Assembly: GCF_003633685.1 (NCBI RefSeq)
Contig: NZ_RBKT01000001.1
Location: 8,432,001-8,496,000 of the forward strand
Direction: 5' to 3'
Length of the DNA: 64,000 bases
Source: Micromonospora pisi
GTDB lineage: Bacteria; Actinomycetota; Actinomycetes; Mycobacteriales; Micromonosporaceae
The position numbers were made by a program, and so were the translations under genes. Of the stretch, positions 1 through 8,375 are shown piece by piece (position 1 is the first letter of the stretch; every line of letters starts with the position of its first letter). The notes under the pieces were generated by a model, which worked only from the letters and a program-made list of their open reading frames with translations, was not told the origin of the DNA and ran no database searches.

Positions 1-125
1 TCGTAGGCAAACAACGCGATCAACTCGGCAAGTGACACATTGGCCATGATTGCACCGTAACCATGGCCGGCAACGATCCGCGCACTGATCTTCGCAACGG
101 GTCCGCTCGCCGCCTCCGTCGTCAT
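1..125 (-). CDS. N-terminal part of an unknown protein, cut by the window edge
   Basis: An open frame starts with ATG at 125 and runs off the left edge without a stop for 41 codons. It begins MTTEAASGPVAKISARIV and ends in the window with LAELIALFAY. The ATG lies two bases after the stop of the integrase tail at 128-250, as a downstream gene in the same transcript would. No good ribosome binding site is visible and no family is recognised, so it could be a chance frame. Confidence 0.35.
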   Translation of the reverse strand, partial: MTTEAASGPVAKISARIVAGHGYGAIMANVSLAELIALFAY

Positions 126-127
126 GT

Positions 128-250
128 TCAGGAGGCCATGTAGGCGGCGAGGATGTAGTTGGGGTGGCGGTCGAGGTTCTTGCGGGCACGGTCGTAGCGC
201 GTGGTGGTGCGGGGGTCGGCGTGGCGGGCGGCGATCCGCACATCGCGGAG
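128..250 (-). pseudogene. C-terminal remnant of a tyrosine recombinase (integrase)
   Basis: The last ~40 codons read RIAARHADPRTTTRYDRA followed by a DRHPNYILAAY tail. This is the typical C-terminus of XerC/phage-type integrases of actinobacteria: the GHA/RHAD helix and the catalytic Tyr of the TTRYDRA motif. Upstream the frame loses integrase character and contains no Arg or HxLR boxes, so only the 3' end of the gene is left. Bases 251-518 hold no recognisable gene. The remnant implies past integration of a mobile element here. Confidence 0.7.
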
Positions 251-518
251 CTGACCGCGTTGACCGCACGGTCGACGGCCCTGCCCACCGCAGGTGGGAG
301 TGGGATTGACCCTGCCCAACGTGCCAGCCTGGACCTGCTGCACCAACGGGCATAGGGCGTGGTGCCGCCGGCGCGGCGGCACACACATCTCGACAGTTCC
401 GCATACTGAGCAACGGTGAAGAGGACTACGGTGCGTGGTGGCACGCCGCCTACCCCAGCGCACGATCCCGGACGTCAGCGACCTCAGGTCCGCGACAGGC
501 CGGTGAGGTGTTCAGAAC

Positions 519-1241
519 GTGAGCGAGTTTTACGGCACCCGCGCTCGCCGAATGCGGGCACCCCGAGAAGCGACATACGTCCCTGCGTCGGCCCCGGCTT
601 GCTCTGCCAATCCGAACCCATATAGTCGCGTGGTGCACACGGATCAGGTCCGGCAGGCGTACGCGTCCGTCGCGGAGCTCTACATCGAGCTGTTTGGTAC
701 ACGCCAAAAGGTACACGCCGACGACCTCGCCTTCATCGGGCGACATCTGGCGGGCCGACCTGGCACGGTGTTCGATCTGGGCTGCGGGCCTGGCCACATC
801 ACCGATTACCTTCGCTCGCTCGGTGTCGACGCAACGGGAATCGACCTGGTCCCCGAATTCATCGCCCATGCGCGGGCAGCTCACCCGAGCGGTAGCTACC
901 AACTCGGGTCGATGGAAGATCTCGCCGCTGCCAACCACTCCATCTCCGGCATCCTGGCGTGGGGCTCGTTGATCCATCTGCCTCCGCAAGATCTCGACGG
1001 CGTGCTGGCGGAGTTCCGGCGAGTGATGGCCCCGGCCGGAACGTTAGTGCTCGCGCTCTTCGTAGGTGACGAGGTCGATGCCTTCGACCACAAGGTCGTG
1101 ACCGCCTATCGCTGGCCCGTCGACGAGTTCTCCCAGCGACTGGCGCGAGCCGGCTTCACGGAAGTTGAGCGCCTGCAGCGGCCCAGCGAAGGCGCTCATC
1201 GGCCACATGCCGCCATCGCGGCGATCGCGACCGAACGGTGA
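519..1241 (+). CDS. Class I SAM-dependent methyltransferase
   Basis: The 240-residue product carries the Rossmann-fold methyltransferase motif I (VFDLGCGPGHIT, residues 84-95) and the acidic end of strand 2 (ATGIDLVPEF). An LAWGSLIHLPP segment and an LxxFRRVMAPAGTLVLALF strand follow, as in Methyltransf_11/25 proteins. The substrate is not predictable; small-molecule methylation in the cytoplasm is most likely. The GTG at 519 has a weak GAGG about 10 bases upstream. Family alignment begins only near residue 43 (VRQAYASVAELYIELFG), so GTG at 630 or 633 could be the true start. It stands alone between an integrase relic and a HAD gene. Confidence 0.85.
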   Translation: MSEFYGTRARRMRAPREATYVPASAPACSANPNPYSRVVHTDQVRQAYASVAELYIELFGTRQKVHADDLAFIGRHLAGRPGTVFDLGCGPGHITDYLRSLGVDATGIDLVPEFIAHARAAHPSGSYQLGSMEDLAAANHSISGILAWGSLIHLPPQDLDGVLAEFRRVMAPAGTLVLALFVGDEVDAFDHKVVTAYRWPVDEFSQRLARAGFTEVERLQRPSEGAHRPHAAIAAIATER

Positions 1242-1538
1242 GCTGAATCGGCGAGCCTCCGTGCACTCACATCGACAGTTCAGGACGCTACGCGACCTAG
1301 CAGCCCGTCACGGAGCGTGGCCGCGTCGATCGGCGAGCATGCCCGGTCGGCGGCTACTTATCTACTGGTGTTACGACCGCAGCCCGGCCAGGCTTGGTCG
1401 AGGTGACCGGCAGGTGATGCTGGCTCGCGTTCGACTTAGCCAGCTTGGCCACCACCTTCGTGGCCGACAGCGATCCCGCACCTCCGTGAACTGGTGAGCG
1501 CCGCCGGGTCCGCCACCCATCCACGTTAGCCTCTCTGG
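1242..1538. other. Intergenic stretch without a recognised gene
   Basis: About 300 bases between the methyltransferase and the HAD gene. A short CACATCGACAGTTC motif at about 1268 resembles motifs seen after other genes here (4199, 22610). No convincing coding frame or RNA is seen. Confidence 0.5.
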
Positions 1539-2189
1539 ATGATCAATCCGATCGAGCTTGTCATTTTCGACTGCGACGGAGTGCTGGTCGACAGCGAGCG
1601 CATCGCGGTCCGCGTCCATGTCGCGGTGGGCGCGAACCTGGGCTGGCCACTTACTGAGGCGGACGTGGTCGAGCAGTTCATCGGCCGGTCCAGCGCGTCC
1701 ATCCGGGAGCTGATCGCCGTCCACCTCGGGCACGATGTGGCCGCGACCTGGACGGAGCGGTTCGAGCTGGCGCACCGCCAGGAGGTAGACGCCGGACTGA
1801 CCGCGGTCGAAGGGATCACCGACGCGCTCGACGCGATCAGCCAGCCGACGTGCGTGGCCTCCAGCGGTACGCACGAGAAGATGCGGCGCACCCTGGGCCG
1901 CACTGGACTGTATCGCCGCTTTGAGGGCCGTATCTTCAGCGCGACCGAGGTCGCCTGCGGCAAGCCCGCCCCCGACTTGTTCCTGCACGCGGCGGCGAAC
2001 ATGGGTGTCCCGCCTGCGGCGTGCGTCGTGGTCGAGGACAGCCTGTACGGCGCGCAAGCGGCTCGCGCCGCCGGCATGCGCTGCCTCGGCTATGCCGGTG
2101 GACTGACCCCCGCCCGCCAGCTTGAGAGCGCCGCCACGGTGATCTTCGATGACATGCGCAAACTGCCGGCCCTGCTCGACGAGGTTTAA
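1539..2189 (+). CDS. HAD-superfamily hydrolase (phosphoglycolate phosphatase/beta-phosphoglucomutase type)
   Basis: The 216-residue protein opens with the HAD motif I VIFDCDGVLVDSE, with nucleophile Asp11 and acid/base Asp13. Motif II is at about residue 107 (VASSGTHEKMRR), the motif III lysine is in CGKPAPDLFLHAA, and the motif IV acid is in VVVEDSLYGAQAARAAGM. This is the subfamily IA layout with an alpha-helical cap (about residues 20-85), as in sugar-phosphate phosphatases and beta-phosphoglucomutases. The length is typical. The substrate is not predictable. It sits alone on the plus strand and is probably monocistronic. Confidence 0.9.
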   Translation: MINPIELVIFDCDGVLVDSERIAVRVHVAVGANLGWPLTEADVVEQFIGRSSASIRELIAVHLGHDVAATWTERFELAHRQEVDAGLTAVEGITDALDAISQPTCVASSGTHEKMRRTLGRTGLYRRFEGRIFSATEVACGKPAPDLFLHAAANMGVPPAACVVVEDSLYGAQAARAAGMRCLGYAGGLTPARQLESAATVIFDDMRKLPALLDEV

Positions 2190-2508
2190 GAGGTGCGACT
2201 GCGACAACCTCCACTGCAGCAGAGGCGAAGTCGAGTACGACCCGCGTCCGCCGGCTGGTCCGAGTCGCCGGGAGATGCCCGTCGGGAGGTGAGAACGAGC
2301 GTTGCACGCCGAACAGATAAACGGTTCGCCGAACGTCCGGTCATCGACACGCCCGGAAGCACTCGGGCCGGGACGTACCACCGCTGATGATCACAAAGGG
2401 TGATGGGCGCTCCGGCGTCGATGCGCACGGGTGGCGGCAGAAGACCGCACCTGATCTTGCGGCGGTGGTCAGCCGGGACGAACGACGGTATGTGCAGAGG
2501 GCGAGGAG
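2190..2508. other. Convergent intergenic region, nothing recognised
   Basis: About 320 bases between the converging HAD and TetR genes. Frames on both strands have poor codon character, and I see no clear terminator hairpin or relic. Confidence 0.4.
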
Positions 2509-3102
2509 TCATTCTCGCATCAGGGCGGTTACCAGGTCGCGCAGGGTTCGGTCGAGGCGGTTGCCGTCGCCGCGTTCTAGTGCATTCAGGATCGGACCGC
2601 TGTGCAGGCTGGCGAGGAGGACGTGGGCGAGCATGTCGGCGTCGAGGTCTGGCCGTTGCTGGTAGACCAGTTGGCTGATGTGGTCGTGCCAGGATCGGTA
2701 TACCGGGTGCGCCTCGCGTGGCTCCCGGTGTGGCTCAGCGGTGACGGGCGCCTCTGGACCGAGGGCGGCGAGCAGGCCTTTGTTGCGGGCGACCAGGTCA
2801 ACTACGGCGGTGAGGAAAGCCAGAAGTCGCGCATGTGGCGGGGCGCCCTGGCCTAATGGGGGCGGCCCCGTGGTGATCGCGGTCTCTATGTCCTGTGCGC
2901 GTTCCTGCATGAGTGCGCGCATGAGCCCGTACCGACTGCCGAATCGATGAAACACCGTGCCCTTGCCGACGCCGGCCGCCGTTGCCACCTGTTCCATCGA
3001 GATCTGCTGCGGGTGATGCTGGGTCAACAGTTCTTCGGTGGCGCGCAGGATGGCTGTGCGGTTGCGGGCCGCATCGGCGCGGAGACGTTCGGACCCGGTC
3101 AT
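2509..3102 (-). CDS. TetR/AcrR-family transcriptional regulator
   Basis: The 197-residue protein begins at ATG 3102 (MTGSERLRADAARNR); longer upstream readings lack family character. The N-terminal helix-turn-helix is clear (ISMEQVATAAGVGKGTVFHRF, about residues 40-60), followed by an all-helical ligand domain typical of the SBD_TetR class. The gene is divergent from a quinone-oxidoreductase-like gene 85 bases away. Two related inverted repeats lie between them, so it very likely represses itself and its neighbour in response to an electrophile or quinone. The ligand is inferred, not shown. Confidence 0.9.
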   Translation of the reverse strand: MTGSERLRADAARNRTAILRATEELLTQHHPQQISMEQVATAAGVGKGTVFHRFGSRYGLMRALMQERAQDIETAITTGPPPLGQGAPPHARLLAFLTAVVDLVARNKGLLAALGPEAPVTAEPHREPREAHPVYRSWHDHISQLVYQQRPDLDADMLAHVLLASLHSGPILNALERGDGNRLDRTLRDLVTALMRE

Positions 3103-3116
3103 GACCCACCTCGACA

Positions 3117-3135
3117 ACTGGACTGGCGGTCCAGT
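3117..3135. promoter_or_regulatory. TetR operator candidate 1
   Basis: A perfect inverted repeat, ACTGGAC-N5-GTCCAGT, starts 15 bases upstream of the TetR start codon. Its core ACTGGCGGTCC recurs in inverted form at 3154-3167. Confidence 0.65.
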
Positions 3136-3153
3136 AGCATCCTGAACCGAATT

Positions 3154-3167
3154 TGACTGCCAGTCCA
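3154..3167. promoter_or_regulatory. TetR operator candidate 2
   Basis: TGACTGCCAGTCCA contains GACT-GCC-AGTC and, read on the other strand, TGGACTGGCAGTC. This matches site 1 and lies just upstream of the oxidoreductase ribosome binding site (AGTGAGGGG), where it would block that promoter. Confidence 0.6.
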
Positions 3168-3186
3168 TTTTAAGTGAGGGGTGGCC

Positions 3187-4191
3187 ATGCGCCGCGTTCG
3201 GTACTACACGTACGGCGGGCCGGAGGTGCTGACCATGGAAGATGTCGAGCAGCCGACGCCGCAAGCGGGACAGGTGCTGCTGCGGACCGAGGCGGTAGGC
3301 GTCAACTTCGTCGACACTCGGTTCCGCCGTGGGCCCGGCAGCGGCAGCATCTTCCAGCGCCCGCTGCCCGGCCGTCCGACCGGCGATGTCGTCGGTACGG
3401 TCACGCAGACGGGACCCGGCGTCGACCCGCAGCTAATAGGCCGGCGGGTCGCCGCGCTCGCCGAGGACGCGTACGCGGACTTCGTTATCGCCGAAGCGCG
3501 ATGGCTCGCCAGCGTCCCCGACCACCTCGACCACGGCGACGCCAGCATGCTTGCCATGAGTGCTCCCGTCGCCCTGCGGATCCTTCGCGCCGCGCCGCTG
3601 AACCGTGGCGATACCGTCCTGATTCATTCCGCCGCCGGTGGCATCGGGCACCTCACCGTGCAACTCGCCAAGCTCCTCGGCGCCAGCATTGTCATCGGCA
3701 CTGCCGGGGCACCTGGCAAGCTTGACTTCATCCGGGCCGTTGGTGCCGACTCCGCCGTCGACTACGCCCAGCCGGGCTGGCCCGACCAAGTGCGCGCGGC
3801 CGCCCCGAAGGGTGTCGACATCGTCCTCGACGCGGTCGGGGGACCTGTCCTGCAGTCCAGCCTCGACCTGCTCGCACCCTTCGGCCGCGCCGTGGTCTAC
3901 GGCGCCGCGAACGGCGAACTGGAACAGATCCCGGTCGTTAAACTCTTCGCGCTGCGATCCGTCACTGGGTTCAACCTCACGGCATGGCGCCATGCGAACC
4001 CGGATCAGGCGCGCCAGGAGATGGACGAACTCGCGAAGCTGTTCGCGGCCGGCCAGTTGCGCACCACCGTTCACGCCAGCCTCCCACTCAACCAGGCCGC
4101 GACGGCCCACGAAATCATCGAAAGCCGATCGCACACCGGACGAATTCTGCTTGTCCCAGCGGCGCCCACGCCCGGGGATCCACAGTCCTAG
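3187..4191 (+). CDS. Zinc-type/quinone oxidoreductase-like NADP-dependent reductase (MDR superfamily)
   Basis: About 334 residues with an N-terminal GroES-like fold (VGVNFVDTRFRRG) and a Rossmann domain with the AAGGIGHLTVQLAKLLGA motif of the QOR/zeta-crystallin group. There are no zinc-ligand Cys clusters, so it is likely zinc-independent and reduces quinones or enones with NADPH. ATG 3187 is preferred because AGTGAGGGG sits 6-12 bases upstream; GTG 3181 is also open. It is divergent from the TetR gene at 2509-3102, with shared operators between them, and is probably induced by toxic quinones or related compounds. Confidence 0.9.
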   Translation: MRRVRYYTYGGPEVLTMEDVEQPTPQAGQVLLRTEAVGVNFVDTRFRRGPGSGSIFQRPLPGRPTGDVVGTVTQTGPGVDPQLIGRRVAALAEDAYADFVIAEARWLASVPDHLDHGDASMLAMSAPVALRILRAAPLNRGDTVLIHSAAGGIGHLTVQLAKLLGASIVIGTAGAPGKLDFIRAVGADSAVDYAQPGWPDQVRAAAPKGVDIVLDAVGGPVLQSSLDLLAPFGRAVVYGAANGELEQIPVVKLFALRSVTGFNLTAWRHANPDQARQEMDELAKLFAAGQLRTTVHASLPLNQAATAHEIIESRSHTGRILLVPAAPTPGDPQS

Positions 4192-4201
4192 GCATCCGCA
4201 C

Positions 4202-4279
4202 ATCGACAATTCCGGATGTCATTGTGTCTGGACGCACCACGACGGCTACCGAAGGTGACGGGCGCGCCAGCACCCGCGC
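4202..4279. repeat. Interspersed repeat, copy A
   Basis: About 78 bases starting 10 bases after the oxidoreductase stop closely resemble 22610-22691. Shared blocks include ATCGACA, TGGACGCACCA, CGACGGCTACCG, GTGACGG and CGCGCCAG, in the same order. By eye about three quarters of positions match, with small gaps. Both copies follow the 3' end of a plus-strand gene that is divergent from a TetR regulator. Confidence 0.55.
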
Positions 4280-4410
4280 TCTGCCTGCGGCAGATCCGTG
4301 CACTTGCACGTGGCGGTCGCTGCTCGCTGCTCGCTGGTCGTGACAGGTCCCTGCCGCGGTGTGACGGCACACGTTCCGTGGCTGATGCCCATACCTCACG
4401 CCATCATAAG

Positions 4411-4689
4411 ATGATGTTCGAATCTCGATGCTCGGGTTGCCGTACTCGCTTCGCTGTCGCTGACGTTGCGCGCACCGGTGAGCTTTGCGGTAGGTGTGCG
4501 GCCAAGCTGACCTGGGAGTCGCTGCCGCCGGACACGCAACGTTCGATTGATCTAGCGGTCCGTCGAGGGACGCTACAAGCCCTTCTTGCCATGCGCGAAG
4601 CAACTCCGCCGATCCGACTGCCGCACGCTGTCGACCTGCTTGCCTTTCGCCACGATGCCGGAGCCGGAACCAGCGACTCGCCGGAATAG
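4411..4689 (+). CDS. Small hypothetical protein with a Cys4 zinc-ribbon-like N-terminus
   Basis: The 92-residue frame from ATG 4411 has FESRCSGCRTRF, then about 18 residues later LCGRCAAKL. This CxxC-CxxC spacing fits a small zinc ribbon. The rest is mostly helical with no known domain. The ribosome binding site is poor and the codon bias is moderate, so the start and even the reality of the gene are uncertain. It has no obvious operon partner. Confidence 0.5.
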   Translation: MMFESRCSGCRTRFAVADVARTGELCGRCAAKLTWESLPPDTQRSIDLAVRRGTLQALLAMREATPPIRLPHAVDLLAFRHDAGAGTSDSPE

Positions 4690-5064
4690 TCGGCCCTTCT
4701 GCCCAAGGTTGGGTTCGCTCGAACGTCCTCAATTCGGCATGTGCGGAAGCGAGCGGCTCGCGGCACTCGGGGAGATCCGTCACGTACGGTTATCGTCGGG
4801 GACACCTCCCGAAATCCGATGGTCGGCAAGGTGGCCGATCACTGGGTATGGGCTGACGCGCCCAGGGCCTGCACTTCGAGACGAACATGGTTTTGTGCTT
4901 GTGCCGGTACCCCGACAGTTGGCTCCGGACTGAATCCGGCGATGTGCCCGGCCTCTCCGCCGCCTCGACGCAACCCTGGCATTCGCTGGATCAGCACCAT
5001 TCACATCGGCTCCCGTTCACCCGCCGGGGCACACGACCTCTCGGTGTTCACGCAGTCGGAGGCG
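4690..5064. other. Intergenic stretch without a recognised gene
   Basis: About 375 bases with no frame of convincing character on either strand. It probably represents decayed sequence upstream of the broken TetR gene at 5065. Confidence 0.4.
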
Positions 5065-5195
5065 ATGATGACAGGAGGGCGACCGGCGCCTTTGACAGTG
5101 ACAGGGGTCTTGATCGGGTATTGGAGGCGCTCTGGCGCCAAGGCTACGAGGGCACAGGAATCTCCGACCTCACCAAGGCGATGGGCATCAACAAC
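5065..5195 (+). pseudogene. Truncated, frameshifted 5' end of a TetR-family regulator
   Basis: After a GGAGGCG and tandem ATGs the sequence encodes MTGGRPA. A one-base shift then leads into FDSDRGLDRVLEALWRQGY and EGTGISDLTKAMGIN. This is the conserved N-terminal helix and helix-turn-helix start of many GRP(R)AFD-type TetR proteins. Homology stops at about 5193, just before the 3' end of the converging LD-carboxypeptidase gene, so the remaining ~85% of the regulator is deleted. Confidence 0.65.
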
Positions 5196-5219
5196 ACGGC
5201 CCGCTGTGAACGGTCCGGG

Positions 5220-6299
5220 CTACCGTACGCCCGCCTCCACGGTCAGCGTCCCGGCCTCGGCGTCGATCGTGGCCCGGGCGCCGAGCGGGACGGTGAGCTG
5301 GCCATTGCCGTGCCCGAGACGGAGCCCGCCGAGCACTGGGACGCCGAGGTCGTAGAGACGGTCTTTGAGTACGGCCGCGGCGTCCCACTCGCCGGGGGCG
5401 CCGACGCTGTTGGTGATCTGGCCGACCACCACCCCGGCAACCCGGCCCAGTACGCCCACCCGGCGCAGTTCGGTCAACATTCGGTCGTAGCTGTACGGAG
5501 CCTCGTCCACATCCTCGAAGAACAGGATGGCGTCGTCGAAATCCGGGGCGTCCTCGGCGCCCAGCGAGGTCGAGATCAGGGTCAGGCACCCGCCGAGCAG
5601 CCGGCCGGTCGCCCGACCCGGCACCATGACCGAGGCGGCGGTCTCGGCCGGATCCCGGTTGATGGTGATCGGCGCGGTGCTCATAACCGCCCGCCGCAGC
5701 GCCTCGGCCGAGTCCGGACCGGTCCGGCTGTCCGTCCAGTTGACCATCGGTCCGTAGAAGCTGACCAGGCCGGCCTCGCGCCACAGTCGACCATGGATGC
5801 TGGTGATGTCGCTGAACCCGACCACCACTTTCGGGTCGCGACGCAGGGCGGATACGTCCATCTGGTCCACGATCCGTTGGGTGCCGTAGCCACCGCGGGC
5901 GGCGAAGACCGCTCGGACACCCGGGTCGGTGAATGCGCTGTTCACGTCGGCCAGCCGCTGCGCGTCGGTACCGGCCAGGTAGCCGTACCGGGTGAAGGCG
6001 TGCTGGCCCAACTCCACCTTCAGCCCCCAGCCACGGAGGATCTCGATGCCACGGTCCATCAGGGCAGGGTCCGGAGTGCGTCCCGGCGACACCACCCGGA
6101 CCCGGTCACCGGGGACCAGGGCGCGAGCCCGGACCGGATTCCGCCCGCCGCGTGGCGCTGCCTGAGCTGCCCCGATGGTGCCGATCAGCAACGCACCACC
6201 ACCGGCCGCTGCCGCTGCTCCGACGTGCAGCACGCGTCGCCGGGACAGGGCCGTGGCGCTGGGCCCCGTCGTGGCTACGCCCTTGTCTGAGTTTCGCAT
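5220..6299 (-). CDS. Tat-exported S66-family LD-carboxypeptidase
   Basis: The 359-residue protein starts at ATG 6299, with AGAGAGG about 7 bases upstream. A twin-arginine signal (Arg20-22, then a hydrophobic run to AAQAAP at about residue 48) exports it. The S66 triad is visible: nucleophile Ser163 in GFSD, Glu262 in LFFEDVDEAPYSYDRM and His330 in LGHGNGQLTVPLG. The RGGYG turn lies at residues 135-139. Family members cleave the L-Lys/Dap-D-Ala bond of peptidoglycan tetrapeptides, or microcin-type amides (MccF branch). Export points to cell-wall peptide trimming. It is monocistronic, with a broken TetR gene converging on it. Confidence 0.9.
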   Translation of the reverse strand: MRNSDKGVATTGPSATALSRRRVLHVGAAAAAGGGALLIGTIGAAQAAPRGGRNPVRARALVPGDRVRVVSPGRTPDPALMDRGIEILRGWGLKVELGQHAFTRYGYLAGTDAQRLADVNSAFTDPGVRAVFAARGGYGTQRIVDQMDVSALRRDPKVVVGFSDITSIHGRLWREAGLVSFYGPMVNWTDSRTGPDSAEALRRAVMSTAPITINRDPAETAASVMVPGRATGRLLGGCLTLISTSLGAEDAPDFDDAILFFEDVDEAPYSYDRMLTELRRVGVLGRVAGVVVGQITNSVGAPGEWDAAAVLKDRLYDLGVPVLGGLRLGHGNGQLTVPLGARATIDAEAGTLTVEAGVR

Positions 6300-6541
6300 C
6301 GGCGTCCTCTCTGTCGTGCCGGACCGGCACTCCGGGCCGGACACCTGTCAAGTGGCATCGATGCTAATGATCGTCTGCCACCTCACGCCCGGGATTGTGT
6401 CGGATTCCCACATGCAAGATCACCCGGTTGCCCTGGTCGGGGCAGCCTGGGCTGGCGCAAAGGCGGTGCTGCGCCGTCGGCCTCGTCGTGGTCCTGCTGT
6501 AGCGCGCCCTCGGGGCGCAGGAGGTGGCGCATCGTCACGTT

Positions 6542-7339
6542 CTACTGATCTGGTTCCCAGGCTATGAGCAGGTCGAAGAGACGACGGTTGCCTTCGAGCT
6601 TCAGGGAGTCCACCGGAATACGGCCGTAAAAGGCCAGGACAAGCTCACTGGCCGTGCCTCGGGCGGAGGCGTCGGCCGCCTCCGGGTTCTCGCCGGCAGC
6701 GGTGGCGGGCGCTGTGCCGGATGTGGGCAGGCGGGTGGCCCGTGCGCCGTCGGCGGAGAGCCAGAGGCGCCAGGATCGGCCCTCGGTGGCGTGATAATCG
6801 ACCGTAGCGGGCTCATGCGGCCAGGCGCTCGTCGTTGCGCAGCAGGTGGACAGAAACTCGTCGACACCGTCGAGTGCTATCTCGTCCGGCAGCGGCTGCG
6901 GGGCGCCCAGGGTGAGCTGGGTGTCATAGGTGTGCACCGCGACCTCCTGGAGTTGGTGCCGGGCGACGGCACCGCAGGTCTGCGGCGACTGCGACCCACC
7001 CCACCACGTCCAGCAGCCGCGATCCGGGCCGGACTCGCGCAGTGCGTTCAGCAGCCGCTCCGTGGAATCGGCAGACCAGGCAAGCAGGGCCTCGCGTTCC
7101 CGAGGCGCAGTCGGGCCCTCCGATGCGGACTTGACCGCGGCGGCAGGCCCTGCGGCGATGGTGGCGGCCCAGGAGCGGCGCCCCTCGCCCGGGTGCCGCA
7201 CCCGATCGAACAGCGTCCACTCGGGGCAGGTTGGCACCTGTACCTCGAGGCTGGACGCGGCGGCGACCGCGGTGCGGAAGGCGGTCGATCGTTCGTCGAT
7301 CAGCCGCAGCAGATCGGGGAACCCCGGGGTCTCTTCCAC
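6542..7339 (-). CDS. DinB/maleylpyruvate-isomerase-like mycothiol-dependent protein
   Basis: 265 residues from a GTG start. The N-terminal half (residues ~10-150) has the helical bundle signature of the MDMPI_N/DinB_2 group: VPTCPEWTLFDRVRHPGEGRR, an ARHQLQEVAVHTYD segment holding metal-binding His residues, and LPDEIALDGVDEFL. The C-terminal MDMPI_C domain is also present (LVLAFYGRIPVDSLKLEG). In the family, the N-domain HxxxE...HxxDxH positions bind zinc for mycothiol-dependent chemistry. Here the first motif is HPGEGRR rather than the usual HLGxxxx, so ligation may differ. The substrate is unknown. No operon partner. Confidence 0.85.
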   Translation of the reverse strand: MEETPGFPDLLRLIDERSTAFRTAVAAASSLEVQVPTCPEWTLFDRVRHPGEGRRSWAATIAAGPAAAVKSASEGPTAPREREALLAWSADSTERLLNALRESGPDRGCWTWWGGSQSPQTCGAVARHQLQEVAVHTYDTQLTLGAPQPLPDEIALDGVDEFLSTCCATTSAWPHEPATVDYHATEGRSWRLWLSADGARATRLPTSGTAPATAAGENPEAADASARGTASELVLAFYGRIPVDSLKLEGNRRLFDLLIAWEPDQ

Positions 7340-7958
7340 TGCGGCTGTCTATCACGTGCTCCAGCATCCGGACCGCGATTTGCACAGCCCACACGGCAGG
7401 CGCGGCTCGGTCCACGCGCCTGGCAAGACGCGTTGCCCTCATCCTGTTGGGATCCGCCAGATCTCCGCAAGCTCCACGGAAGGTGCGACGCCTGGCCACG
7501 GGTGAGGAACTTTTTCGGCGCGTCGGGTAGCGGAGGTTCCGTAACTGTCCGTAGGAGTTTTCACGGGGGCAGCTGCGGATGTCTCAGCCCGGTCGGGGCG
7601 ACGGCTCCGCTGCCATCGGGTCCTTTTGAGCGGGCGGCGGTGTAGGCCGGGGTAGCAAGCCGTTGCCGAAGTCGTCGGCTCCGTGAGTCAGGCGCGGGTT
7701 CCGCTCATAGAGGCGCGTCACGGCCGCAGGCGGATGCGCGATCTGCATCCGCCCCCTTGACAAGCCGGACCTCCTACCGCAACACTCTTGAAACCTGAAT
7801 CGATTCAAACCAATGCTCTCCCGTCGGTGATTACGCCACCGCCGGCACATCCACCTGCCGCTGTGTTTCTCGGGCTCCACAGGCCAAACGACCCCCTGGC
7901 GCGGATACCGGTCGCCGCGCGACCGAAACTGAATCGTTTGTAAGACGGGAGCGGTCCC
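7340..7958. other. Long upstream region of the pectin-degradation locus, no intact gene
   Basis: About 620 bases without a convincing gene. It contains a perfect LacI-type palindrome at 7796-7807 and a degenerate version (TGAATCGTTTGT) at about 7931-7942. It therefore reads as the old promoter region of the rhamnogalacturonan lyase. Confidence 0.5.
7796..7807. promoter_or_regulatory. LacI-type operator palindrome
   Basis: TGAATCGATTCA is a perfect 12-bp palindrome with the central CG typical of LacI/GalR-family operators. It sits within AAACC-flanked sequence. A second imperfect site occurs ~135 bases downstream. It precedes the polysaccharide lyase region, so sugar-responsive repression is the likely role. 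Confidence 0.55.
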
Positions 7959-8357
7959 ATGGACAATAACCAGGATCGGATCACCTGCCGGATGCTTCTC
8001 GGCGGCGCCAGCGCGGCGTGGCGGTCAACGGTGGATATCACGGGTTCGTTGCCGATCGACAACCACTCGAGGATTGCCTGCGGGGCCGACCGCAGCGGAT
8101 TCCTCCGGCTCGCCACGCTGTCGATCCCGGCGTCGATGGCGGCGGTCGGCAACGTGACGATCATGTTCACCCGCGGCACGGGCACCACCGGCGGCACCGG
8201 GTTGGTGTGGGACACGGCAAGCCTTCCATCCGGAGCCACGGCCACTCCGCAGTCGACCGTCGACCTCACCGACGCACCGTACTTCTTCGAATCCGACATG
8301 GAGATCTCGTTCAGCGCCCACGGCGGCCGGTCTCGTACCACCGTCATCGGGCATTGA
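7959..8357 (+). pseudogene. Decayed partial duplicate of the 3' end of the rhamnogalacturonan lyase
   Basis: From about 8015 the sequence matches the 3' region of the lyase at roughly 10,130-10,736. GITGSLPNNNDS corresponds to DITGSLPIDNHS, ADRSGFPRLATLSFPASM to ADRSGFLRLATLSIPASM, and the last ~40 codons match the lyase terminus (GGTATFEVSVDFTGAP against GATATPQSTVDLTDAP). About 70 codons between these blocks are missing and a frameshift lies near 8030. No signal peptide or catalytic region is present. It ends 18 bases before the intact lyase gene, so it looks like the remains of a tandem duplication. Confidence 0.75.
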
Positions 8358-8375
8358 GACAGGAGGATCAGTCAC

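Noticed and set aside
1165-1497. A 110-codon plus frame after the methyltransferase
   Set aside because: It overlaps the methyltransferase 3' end in another frame, has poor composition and no ribosome site.
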